This document shows, in pieces, positions 1-8,954 of a stretch of DNA of 64,000 nt; position 1 is the first letter of the stretch; every line of letters starts with the position of its first letter. A program made the translations under genes and the position numbers. The stretch lies in assembly GCA_029204225.1 (NCBI GenBank), contig CM055103.1, forward strand, positions 41,685,368 through 41,749,367. The letters are read 5' to 3'. The notes under the pieces are model-generated. The model was not told where the DNA came from. It worked only from the letters and a program-made list of their open reading frames with translations, and did not search any database. This DNA comes from Diphasiastrum complanatum (taxonomy: Eukaryota > Streptophyta > Lycopodiopsida > Lycopodiales > Lycopodiaceae).

Positions 1-111
1 ATTTATAGTTTCGGAGATGTTTTTAACGCTCCCGCAGTTTTCATTAAACAAACTTGACATGTACTTCGTCTTATATGTCTTTTTGGCATTTAAAAGACAT
101 TAGTAAAGCTC
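1..111 (+). mobile_element. LINE 3' end remnant
   Basis: This is the last part of a LINE 3' UTR entering from the left edge. It carries the tail signature shared by other copies in the window: TTGACATGTACTT, then GTCTTATATG, a short hairpin, then AAAGACATTAGTAAAG, followed by a short CTCTCT run. No coding sequence is visible. The assignment rests on close resemblance to the tails at 4040-4091, 19215-19270 and 33078-33126. Confidence 0.75.
75..89 (+). other. LINE 3' terminal hairpin (G-T wobble variant)
   Basis: The stem is ATGTC / GGCAT with a TTTTT loop. Compared with the common ATGCC / GGCAT stem, one C-G pair has become a T-G wobble, so pairing survives in RNA. It lies just before the AAAGACATTA tail. 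Confidence 0.55.
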
Positions 112-306
112 TCTCTTTCACTAGCCTAATTCTGGCAGCTGTACTTGTCACCCTCACAGTGGCGGTCATAGTGTGGTTGATTACCTCATGGGGTCACCAT
201 CATCCATTCCTCTCATTCACAGCTTCCGTATCTCCCCTACCACCCTCTCTGATCATTCATTCCTATCCTTCGCTATTGGCCACCTTCCTCCACCACAACT
301 GGTTCT

Positions 307-1259
307 GGTAATTACCGCACTATTATGATTGGACATGTTCTTGCAAAGTTATATGGCGTCAACCTCCAGTCTGGCACTACAGATCACATATTCACACTTC
401 GAGCCATCATTGAGAAAGCTAGACACAGGAAAGAAAAGGTTTATTGTTGTTTTGTGGACTTCAGGAAAGCCTTTGATTCTGTCCCACGCTCCTTACTTAT
501 CCAGAGATTCCGAGAGCTAGTCTTCTCTACAGATATTATTCTAGTCGTCATGGCTCTCTATGAGAGGGTTTTGGGCTGCTTTCGTCATGGTAGTGGCATT
601 TCTGAGAAAATCCGGAGTACTATTGGGGTTGAGCAGGGATGCTCTCTCTCACCAGTTCTCTTTGGATTATATATTGACGAGCTAGAGCAGGTCATCTCTC
701 AGTGTGGTGGGGACGGTTGTCGGCTGGGAGACCTTCTGATTGCCATCTTCTCTATGCGGATGATGTGGTACTAGTCTCCCCCCGTACCAGAGAGGGATTA
801 CAGAGACAGTTGAACTGTTTACACACCTTTTGTACTCGGCGAGGTTTAGGGGTGAACCTCTCGAAGACCAAAGTTATGGTCTTCAATACCTCTCGGGGCT
901 TCATGCAGCGCCAGGAGCTTACCTTTAAGGGATAGTCCCTAGAGGTGGTTTCTTCAAACACTTATCTGGGTGTGCTCTTCTCTGGTCCTACCTTCAGTAT
1001 GAGACAGGCGCCTACTTCTAGACTTGGGAAGGGCCACTCTTCCCTAGTCCAGATGGAGAGATTATGCTTCCGTAAGTCTATTTGGGATTCCCCGAGTAAG
1101 TGCAGACTGTTTGACACGATTGTCACCCCTTCAGCCTTGTCTGCGGCAAAGATATGGTGTACAGGAGTATCATCTTCACACTGGTCCAGCATTTCACGCT
1201 TACAGACCACCATGTTAGCTCGCATGATCCGAGCGAAGCCCTCGGTTCCACATGAGATC
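307..1259 (+). pseudogene. LINE ORF2 reverse transcriptase, broken
   Basis: Translation gives typical non-LTR reverse transcriptase blocks: NYRTIMIGHVLAKLYG, then DFRKAFDSVPRSLL, GVEQGCSLSPVLFGLYIDEL, and in a shifted frame YADDVVLVS. The LGVNLSKTKVMVFNTSR and NTYLGVLFSGP blocks follow. The N-terminal part (after YGVNLQ) lacks about 25 residues found in other copies. A frameshift lies near 755 (first frame stops at 774, second covers 702-935), a stop occurs at 933-935, and the frame resumes at about 945. The copia insertion breaks it after the residues SVPHEI. YADD rather than the FADD usual in plant L1 elements suggests a different LINE clade; the clade is not resolved here. Confidence 0.8.
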
Positions 1260-1671
1260 TGTCAGAATTTGTGATACAAATTCTAGATGAAGTTACTAGT
1301 CCTACTAGCACTCACACAAAACCAAGCATAGAGAGAATTCAGATCATAGGAGAATCGAGCAATGCTCTAGCATATTGGAATGATTGTGGTGGGGCGCCAG
1401 CCTACTTAAATAGATTCTCTAATCAATGAGAAAAGCCTAAAGTAAATAGCAAAAGAGCAAAACCTAATTGCTATAATTACTACCTATATTGGGTAAAGTC
1501 CCAAGATGAATTTCTAAGTACTAAATAGATCCTAATTTAGTTGTAGTGCACCCACTTACATGCATAAGCTTTAAAAAACTAATTTACTATAAATAGAATG
1601 GCCCATAAAATAGCATGCAGGCATGGCCAAACTATCATTAAGGGGTATCAAATAAACATTAATTCCTAACA
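1260..1671 (-). repeat. 3' LTR of the deleted copia element
   Basis: This 412-bp repeat matches 2527-2946 almost throughout. On the minus strand it starts TGTTAGGAATTAATG and ends TTCTGACA. It is preceded on that strand by the purine-rich TAAGGGGAG, the expected polypurine tract. Confidence 0.88.
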
Positions 1672-2453
1672 CTCCCCTTAATGTTTACTTTGTTATCTAT
1701 TACTCCTAGAAGTTCTCTAAACTTTTGAAATTTTTCTTTGCCAAGTCCTTTGGTAAAGATATCCACAACTTGTTTTTCTGTAGGCTCCACTTTCCCTGAA
1801 AGTAGATGGATCCTTGGTTTCCAACAATGTAGCCATGGAAGCAAAGTGTACATCCCCATCCTTATGATGATCCTCATGTCGACCCTCCTGCCGATCTTGA
1901 TCTTCATGTTGCTTTTCAAGTCTAGTCGATCTCCCAATTCCATGTGTACTGGATTCTCCCTGTTCCATAATGACACTATCCTTGATAGCTTCATAGTACC
2001 ATCTAGGCAACCTTCTAGCTTCTGATGTAGGATACTTCTTGCCTGGTGAAGTAGGAGGTGAATAAGTATCTCCTTCCTCTTTCCTATCTCAACCAAAGTC
2101 ACTTTAGGTTCTTGGATTGGCGCAGGCGATACATGTATCGATTCAGGTTCTTGTAATAACTCGTCACAAAATATAGGGATTCCTCCATCTTGATCCTTAT
2201 CAAAATATATCTCTGTATATATATGAGTTGCCTCTTCATCAAAGACTACATCCCTACTTATGACTATTTTCTTACCCTCCAAGTCATATAACCTGTATCC
2301 CTTCTCTTGACTATCATAACCAAGAAATAAACAGTTGGTCGCCTTAGAATCCAATTTGCTCCTGGAATCCTTAGGTATGCAAGAATAAGCAATACTCCCA
2401 AACCGTTGTCTTCCCAACACCGTCAACTCCGCATGCAGCTTTGTCTCCTCCAA
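1672..2453 (-). pseudogene. copia polyprotein remnant (integrase C-terminus joined to RNase H end)
   Basis: The minus-strand frame reads GRQRFGSIAYSCIPKDSRSK, then FLGYDSQEKGYRLYD and KIVISRDVVFDEE, which are the typical end of copia integrase. It then drifts out of frame. A second frame (1717-2010) carries LPRWYYEAIKDSVIMEQGE, matching the same spacer in the copia element at 43.1 kb. Near 1790 the sequence jumps to EKQVVDIFTKGLGKEKF, the last part of copia RNase H. The reverse transcriptase is therefore deleted between these points. The open frame itself ends inside the LTR at 1659. Confidence 0.82.
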
Positions 2454-2514
2454 TTAATCTTCTCGCAGCCCTGCAGACAATCTCTCTCTCTTACCCAAAT
2501 TAACCCAATAGCCT

Positions 2515-2526
2515 GCTCTAATAACA
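2515..2526 (-). promoter_or_regulatory. Primer binding site (initiator tRNA-Met type)
   Basis: On the minus strand TGTTATTAGAGC lies directly after the 5' LTR. It matches 10 of 12 bases of the usual plant site TGGTATCAGAGC. Confidence 0.7.
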
Positions 2527-2946
2527 TGTCACAATTTGTGATACAAATTCTAGATGAAGTTACTAGTCCTACTAGCACTCACACAAAACCAAGCATCGAG
2601 AGAATTCAGATCATAGGAGAATTGAGCAATGCTCTAGCATATTGGAATGATTGTGGTGGGGCGCCAGCCTAATTAAATAGATTCTCTAATCAATGAGAAA
2701 AGCTAAGAGCCTAAAGTAAATAGCAAAAGAGCAAAAGCTAATTGCTATAATTACTACCTATATTGGGTAAAGTCCCAAGATGAATTCCTAAGTACTAAAT
2801 AGATCCTAATTTAGTTGTAGTGCACCCACCTACATGCATAAGCTTTAAAAAATGAATTTACTATAAATAGAATGGCCCCTAAAATAGCACGCAAGCATGG
2901 CCAAACTATCATTAAGGGGGTATCAAATAAACATTAATTCCTAACA
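2527..2946 (-). repeat. 5' LTR of the deleted copia element
   Basis: This 420-bp repeat pairs with 1260-1671 and has the same TG...CA ends. It is slightly longer because of small insertions, so the element is not very recent. Confidence 0.87.
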
Positions 2947-2951
2947 AGATC

Positions 2952-3673
2952 ATCCTTGCAGAGTTTGCCACCCCCCTATTCAGATTGAGGCAGCCTTCCA
3001 GCTTATCACGTACATCCAAAGAGCTCAGGCACTTCTTGATACCGAGCAAAGATATACGCGGATTGCACTCATGTCCTCTCATCACCTTCAAACTCAGGGA
3101 TACCGGCTATCATGATTCTCTCAGGCATCACACTTCCTCATGGAAACATTTGGTATCACTATCACTGATCTCCCTTTGGGTACACACCAGTACATTAGAC
3201 GTTTTTTATACAAAGCATATCTCGACCGTACTTGGCGACACCAACTGGGGGTTAAACCTGACTACTACCGGACTCACTTTCAGGAGCAGGATGCCACTGG
3301 TCTTTCAGTTTTACCTCGCTATTTGTCCTTTGGACTATCACACAGTCTCCGTTTCACTTTGGGACAGTTCAGAGTCTCCTCACATCAGTTGGCTATTGAG
3401 ACAGGCAGATTCCAGGGTACACCACGAGAGGAGAGACTATGCCTGTTGTGTCCCCTACATGAGATAGAGTCCGAGGAGCATTTCATCTTCAGATGCCCCA
3501 TATATTATGAGATTAGAGGGAGATATCACTGTCTATTCCGTGACATGCCTACTACACTCAGAGCACTAGTTGGATATGAGGACTCTCGCCGTGTCACACT
3601 TATGCTACAAGAGATGGTCTTGTTGCGCCAGGATATTTACCGGTCAACTCACCAGCCACATCCTAGCTCTTAG
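2952..3673 (+). pseudogene. LINE copy A, ORF2 C-terminal domain with CCHC knuckle
   Basis: After the copia insertion the LINE frame continues from the thumb region. The open stretch 3140-3673 carries [20 protein letters not shown] and LGQFRVSSHQLAIETGRF. It then has a zinc knuckle CLLCPLHEIESEEHFIFRC (C-x2-C-x9-H-x4-C), followed by PIYYEIRGRYHCLFRD. The same block recurs in other LINE copies here, so it is a conserved C-terminal domain, probably RNA binding. A frameshift separates 2952-3130 from the rest. Confidence 0.78.
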
Positions 3674-4059
3674 GCTCAGATTACGTCTTTCTTCACCAGG
3701 AGACAGACACGATCTGATGACAATGACGACGACATGAGACAGCGCATCACTCATAGTCATGCAGCAGTTCGCACTTCCCACCTTGTTACGAGAGCACACA
3801 GTTTTCACCCTCCTAGACGACATCAGCGACGGTCCATATTACCTCCTGATACAGCTCGTATCACATCTTTTTTCACCAGCAGCACTATATGATACTACTC
3901 TACTCCTGGCAGCTATTCTTGCTCCCATTTATGGACAGTTGGCAGTTTGTTGTTTATAGTTATATCACTCATTTCTTTTATGCATAGTTTTTTCTTGGAG
4001 CTGATTATATACGCTCCCATGGTTTTCACATACTTGACATGTACTCCTTTTGGTCTTAT
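3674..4059 (+). other. LINE copy A 3' UTR
   Basis: Non-coding sequence between the ORF2 stop and the terminal hairpin. It includes CATACTTGACATGTACT, a stretch common to the LINE tails in this window. Confidence 0.65.
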
Positions 4060-4073
4060 ATGCCTTTTGGCAT
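4060..4073 (+). other. LINE 3' terminal hairpin
   Basis: Perfect stem ATGCC / GGCAT with a TTTT loop, followed by GGAAAAGACATAAAGAAA and then the (TC)n tract. Identical hairpins lie at 19238, 33099 and 35842. Confidence 0.75.
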
Positions 4074-4088
4074 GGAAAAGACATAAAG

Positions 4089-4091
<3 letters not shown>

Positions 4092-4175
<84 letters not shown>
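4092..4175 (+). repeat. (TC)n microsatellite, 84 bp
   Basis: Pure TC dinucleotide tract joining the 3' end of LINE copy A to the next sequence. Confidence 0.97.
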
Positions 4176-4177
<2 letters not shown>

Positions 4178-4394
4178 GATCTTTGAGTGGACAATGGAGC
4201 GATCTTTGTCCTGGAACGGATCTTTGAGGAGCGATCTCTGAGGGGCGGATCTCTGTCCTGGAACGGACCTCTGTCCTGGAGCGGACCTCTCTCTCTCACA
4301 CCTGGAGTGCACCTCACACCTGGAGCGGACCTCTGACTTGGAGCTCTCTCTCTCTCTCATCGATGGTGACTGTCTGATCCTTCTCAGCATGGAT
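4176..4394 (+). repeat. GC-rich minisatellite, possibly a LINE 5' UTR
   Basis: Degenerate units resembling CTGGAGCGGACCTCTGTC repeat several times, with short CT runs between them. It begins exactly where the (CT)n tract stops. The LINEs at 28202 and 34286 also start with GC-rich tandem units after a CT-rich tract, so this may be the 5' UTR of another LINE whose body was lost. That reading is inference. Confidence 0.5.
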
Positions 4395-4450
4395 CGGTGT
4401 GTAGAATGAACCTCCCAACCATAGGCACCCCCTCCTTGAGTCCTTCTACC
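4395..4450 (-). repeat. Fragment of an X-family LTR, reversed
   Basis: These 56 bp are the reverse complement of 45091-45150 and of 62045-62105, which belong to the X-family LTR (includes CCTATGGTTGGGAGGTTCAT). It abuts a truncated chromovirus, marking a rearrangement junction. Confidence 0.75.
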
Positions 4451-7233
4451 CTTGGGAAAGGCCAAATTCAGACCAGTAGTTCACCATGGGCCTCACCAGT
4501 CCTATTGGTGAAAAAGAAAGAGGGGTCTATGCGTCTTTGCGTAGATTACAGAGCCCTCAATAAAGTCACAATAAAGAATAAATATCCTATGCCTCAGGCA
4601 GACGAGTTGTTTGTTCAACTTGACGGGGCTGAAATTTTTCAGTAAAATAGATCTCAGATCGGGATACCATCAAGCCGTATAAAATCGGAAGATGTCCCGA
4701 AAACAGCTTTTAGGACTCGTCACGGTCATTATGAGTTTAAGGTGATGCCATTTGGGCTCACAAATGCTCCAACTACCTTTATGACCTTGATGAACAGTGT
4801 CCTCAGACCATACTTGGGTAAATATGTAGTCGTATTTTTAGATGACATCCTCGTCTACAACAAAACGAGAAGGAGCCAGAAAGGTGTTTCGACTGCTCAG
4901 AAAGCATAAGCTTTATGCTAAACAATCCAAGTGTGAATTCTTCGTAAAAGAAGTAGCATATTTGGGTCACATTATCTCGTCAAATGGGATTAAAATGGAC
5001 CCGAATAAGGTTAAAGCCATACTCAGTTGGCTAAGACCTCAGAATATTTTGGAACTTCAGATCTTTCTTGGTTTGGCGGGATATTACAGACAATTTGTCA
5101 AGGAATATGCTCAGATAGCAGTTCCCATGACGAATCTTCTTAAGGGGAAGGGAAAGGAGTTCATTTGGGAGTCCGCACAGCAGGAGAGCTTTGATGCTCT
5201 CAAAACAGCCTTAGCTACAGCACCAGTTTTAAAAGTCGTCGACCCCAATCAGCCGTTTGTGGTCGAAACATATGCTAGCGACTTTGCAGTTGGTGCTGTG
5301 CTAACTCAGGGTGGACGACCAGTTGCGTTCGAGAGTAAAAACCTCGAGCCAGCTCAGACTAGGTACAGTGCCTATGAAAAGGAACTCTTTCTATAGTCCA
5401 TGCCCTTAAGACTTGGAGGCATTATTTGTATGGTGCCAACTTTGAGGTCCTGACAGACCATGAAAGTCTTAGATACCTTTGCAATCAACTTGAGCTTAGA
5501 AGTCGGAAAGCTCGTTGGGCAGAGTTGATGCAAGACTTTGATATGTCTATCAGATATAGACGGGGGAAATTCAATACAGTAGCAGATGCCCTTAGCAGAA
5601 TGCCTATGATAAACGAGCTGAGTTTTACTCAGATTCGTAATGAGTTACTCGAGTCCTTGAGAGGGAAGTGCCAGCATGATGCATTCTTCTCTACTATCTG
5701 GAACTCAGTCCAGAACAGACTCCCGGGGCTGGTGCCAGTTCGTCCAAGAATACGGCAGCTTCCGTTGAGGATGATGATGAATCCGAGTATACGTCAGATG
5801 ACGTTGAGGATTCTGAGCCTGTATTACCCAAGCAAACCCCAGTGGTTGAGGGTCAGTTGACTCAAAGATTCAAATGGAAACAGTATTCCATTCAGGATGA
5901 CTACTTGCTCTATAGAAAGATTGAGTATGTGTCCCCAATTCAGAGGATTATAGGCAGCAGGTCCTATATGAATGTCATGACAATCCTAGTGCGCGACACC
6001 CAAGCATACAGAAGAGCTATGAGCTTCTTCGTAGGCAATTTTTCTGGCCCAGTATAAAAAAGGACGTCCAACAGTATGTAACCAGTTGCCAGAAATGTCA
6101 AGTAAATAAAGCAGAGCGTTTAAAGGCAGGAGGGTTGTTGCAGCCCTTAGAAATACCAGCTGGTAAATGGGAGAGTATCTCCATAGATTTTATAGTAGGC
6201 CTGCCTAAAACCCAAAAGGGTAATGACGCTATATGGGTCACAGTTGACCGTCTGACCAAAATGGCCCATTTTATTCCGACCAAAACAACCGTTAGAGCTC
6301 CAGAGTTAGCGAGGTTGTTTGTAGACGGGCTATTTAGATTGTACGGTCTACCTTCCGGCATAGTCAGCGACCGGGACAGTAAGTTTAATGGAAATTTTTG
6401 GAGGGCAGCATTCCATCATCTCCATACTAAACTTAATATGAGTACCACCGACCATCCACAGACGGACGGTCAAACAGAGAGGGTAAATCAGGTGCTGGAG
6501 GATATGCTTCGTGCATACGTCAACAAGAAGCAGACTGATTGGGAGGAGTATCTCTCGATATTAGAGTTTGCTTACAACAGTACCAAACATTCAGCTACGG
6601 GATACAGCCCATTTATGTTGATGTACGGTTTTCAGCCACGCTCACCCACAGCTGTAGGGTTCAAACAAGAAAAAGTTGAAGCAGCCAGAAACGTTTTAGA
6701 GGACCTAAACCAGATGATAAAACATGCTAAGCGTAGCATTAGGCAGTCCCAGATTCAAGCCAGGCATTATGCAGATCCACACAGATGGAATGTGCAGTTC
6801 TAAGCTTGTGAGAAAGTCTACTTGAGAGTCCCAGTTGACTCTAAATCCCTCAAATCAGGAGTGTGTGCTAAGTTGTCTCCTAGGTATTGTGGTCCCTTTA
6901 CCATCAGTAGGAGACTAGGCGAGGTCACCTTTGAACTAGAACTCCCACACAGTTTTTCCAGTCTTTCATGTAAGTCAGTTACAAAAAGCCTTAACTAGAT
7001 CAAAAAATCTGGTAGGGGACAGTTTTCTAGTTCTCCCATTGGATCCTCAGCAACCTCCACATGAGCCAGAGGAGATTCTTGATAGTAGAGAGACGCAGAC
7101 TCGTCATACTCTATACCGAGAATATCTGGTCAAGTGGAATGATCAGCCTGCTAAGAATGCCACTTGGGAAAGAGGCAGCGTCCTTCGCAAGATTTTTCCA
7201 GACTTTGTCTTACAGGACCAAGACGGTTCTTAA
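4451..7233 (+). pseudogene. Chromovirus pol (RT-RNase H-integrase-chromodomain), broken
   Basis: RT is recognised by [20 protein letters not shown] (about 4530-4590). The catalytic region reads [11 protein letters not shown] at about 4828. RNase H shows [18 protein letters not shown], but the usual DASDF has become YASDF (a GAT-to-TAT change). Integrase follows with [16 protein letters not shown] and [15 protein letters not shown], then a chromodomain with [20 protein letters not shown]. Frameshifts or small deletions relative to the intact copy lie near 4640, 4865, 5392, 5700, 5920 and 6050. A stop at 6801-6803 replaces a sense codon. The final frame ends at 7233. Confidence 0.88.
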
Positions 7234-7244
7234 GAGGGAGGGAG

Positions 7245-7602
7245 TGTTACGAGCTCGTGACCAGTGCCGAACCCTAGAGAACACAGATAGGTCAGATACC
7301 ACAGTCAGGTTCGTGTCCAGCGTACACAACCAACAGGGCAAGACAGTGTGAGTAGTGTGCCCCAGCATGGTCCATAGCCATGGCGGGCCTAACACAGTCT
7401 AGGGACCCTGTCAGCAGGACAGGGCCCCCCGTTGGGTCTCGACGTGCAGTCGGCCACGTCAGTGCCACGTGGCCGATACTTGGCAGTTGCATGCTACCAG
7501 TCCTCACACAGGGCTAGGAGGGGCTTACTCTATATCAGGGAGCAGGCAAGATTGGGTGGATCAGTTAGTGTTTACCCTACTGTGGTGTGAGGATCTATTA
7601 CA
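7245..7602 (+). repeat. 3' LTR of the truncated chromovirus copy
   Basis: This 358-bp LTR starts TGTTACGAGCTCGTGACC after the purine tract GAGGGAGGGAG and ends GATCTATTACA. It has the same length as both LTRs of the intact copy but differs at many positions. It ends directly against a partial LTR of another gypsy family. Confidence 0.9.
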
Positions 7603-7806
7603 GTCCTCCTATTGGGAGGGCGCACTATTTTCCCTCCAAATCCTTTTCCCTCCCTTTTTTGAATCGTCCATTTCATTCAGGGGCATTGTATTCCTTTATT
7701 CAGTTTATGATGATTGCTTCTCTTTTAGCCTCCTTAAGCATTCTCTTCCTGCTTTCTAGCTTAAGTCTTGCTTTCTAGCATAGCTAGTGAATCTTAGCTT
7801 GTAACT
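7603..7806 (+). repeat. Partial 5' LTR of G2 copy 1
   Basis: It matches the second half of the G2 LTR at 50814-51278, including GGAGGGCGCACTATTTTCCC. Its end, TTGTAACT, has the TAACT terminus seen in the complete copy. Confidence 0.78.
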
Positions 7807-7818
7807 TGGTATCAGAGC
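7807..7818 (+). promoter_or_regulatory. Primer binding site (initiator tRNA-Met)
   Basis: TGGTATCAGAGC follows the LTR end TAACT with no gap. It is a perfect match to the common plant retrotransposon primer site. Confidence 0.88.
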
Positions 7819-7827
7819 ACTTTCCTA

Positions 7828-8560
7828 CAGATTGGTGGAGGCTGTCCAGCGCCCTACCACCCATCACTTTCATCGATTTTTTCTCCGTCAACCTTCCTGC
7901 AGATTGGTGGAGGCTGTCCAGCGCCCTATCACCCATCACTTTCATCGATTTTTCTCCGTCATTTTTGCAGATTGGTGGTGGCTGTCCAGCGCCCTACTGC
8001 TCATCACTTTCGACAATTTCTTCATCATTTTTTGCAGTTTTGGTGGAGGCTGTCCACACCCTACTAACCCATACACTTTTGTCAATTTTTTCGGCAAATT
8101 TTCATTGTTTTTGCAGATTTGGTAGCTATTGCCCAGCGCCCTACTACCTCATCATTTTCGACACTTTTCATCACCGATTTGTTGTCCATTTTTTATATTG
8201 ATTGGAGGCTGTCCAACGCCCTACTACCATCTCATTTTCAGCGGTAACCCATCACTTTCATCGATTTTTTCAAAAGATTTTCATTGTTTTTGCAGATTTG
8301 GTAGCAATTGCCCAACACCCTACTACCTCATCTTTTTCGACACTTTTCGTCACCGATTTGCTGTCCATTTTTTATATTGACTGGAGGCTGTCCAGCGCCC
8401 TACTACCGTATCATTTTCAGCGGTTCTTTTCACCGGCTTGCTGTCCGTTTCGGCTATTGATTGGAGGCTGTTCGACACCTTACTTCAGCACCTTTTTTCA
8501 GCCTATTCTTCAGCATATTGTGGATCTTGGTAGTTGCTGCCCAGTGCCCTATTGTCTTCA
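7828..8560 (+). repeat. Leader tandem repeats of G2 copy 1
   Basis: About ten imperfect units, 65 to 90 bp apart, share the core GGAGGCTGTCCAGCGCCCTA, usually preceded by TTTTGCAGATTGGT and followed by ATCACTTTC. Cores lie near 7837, 7909, 7976, 8046, 8120, 8204, 8300, 8384, 8462 and 8530. The G2 copy at 51 kb has three such cores. The role is unknown; a leader position between primer site and gag would suit packaging or translation signals. Confidence 0.85.
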
Positions 8561-8954
8561 GCTTTTACCTCTCTTTGTTAGCACTACCGAGTGATCGACG
8601 GATCAGCACCCACCCAGGTATTGCTTGCGCCCTTTTTGCACTTCCTTTTTGCACCTACTTGCTGTCTTTTCTGCTCTCATACTGTTCTTTCCAGCCCCCT
8701 ATTCCTGTTCATATTTGTTGCCTCACACCCTCCTCTTTCCATTTTTCCATTTTGTTAGAAACCTTCTACTTTCTCAGCCCCTCATTTTCTGATTATTATC
8801 CATCTTGATTGACTGTTTACGTGCCATTTTTGGTGATTTTCAGAAGTTAGACTAAGTTCGGGTGACGACAAACGTCCTCTCCCTCAGGTTTTTGTCTCTT
8901 CCTTAGTCCCTATGGCGACTTCTTCATCAGAAGACCCTCCGCAGAGCTCTTAAG

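Larger units (their letters stand above)
1260..2946 (-). mobile_element. Ty1/copia element with large internal deletion
   Basis: Two LTRs (2527-2946 as 5' LTR and 1260-1671 as 3' LTR on the minus strand) bound an internal region of only about 855 bp. The LTRs begin TGTTAGGAATT and end TGACA, and the insertion is flanked by AGATC on both sides. A primer binding site and a polypurine tract are present. The internal region keeps a piece of integrase C-terminus and the very end of RNase H; gag, protease, most of integrase and all of reverse transcriptase are gone. It could only have moved with help from another element. Confidence 0.88.
112..4091 (+). mobile_element. LINE copy A, internally deleted and interrupted by a copia element
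   Basis: This copy starts after a short CTCTCT run. Bases 120-300 match the end of the endonuclease region of the LINE at 29.7-30.5 kb, then jump directly into the reverse transcriptase at about 307, so the linker and RT start are deleted. A copia element sits at 1260-2946, flanked by the 5-bp duplication AGATC (1255-1259 and 2947-2951). LINE sequence resumes at 2952 with the C-terminal domain and the 3' UTR, and ends at 4091 against a (CT)n tract. It is a dead copy with frameshifts. Confidence 0.8.
4451..7602 (+). mobile_element. Ty3/gypsy chromovirus, 5'-truncated copy
   Basis: This is a second copy of the chromovirus found almost intact at 21892-28201, in the opposite orientation. It starts abruptly inside the pol region at the residues [12 protein letters not shown], so the 5' LTR, gag and protease are missing. 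It runs through RT, RNase H, integrase and chromodomain to a 3' LTR at 7245-7602. Several frameshifts make it a dead copy. Confidence 0.9.
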
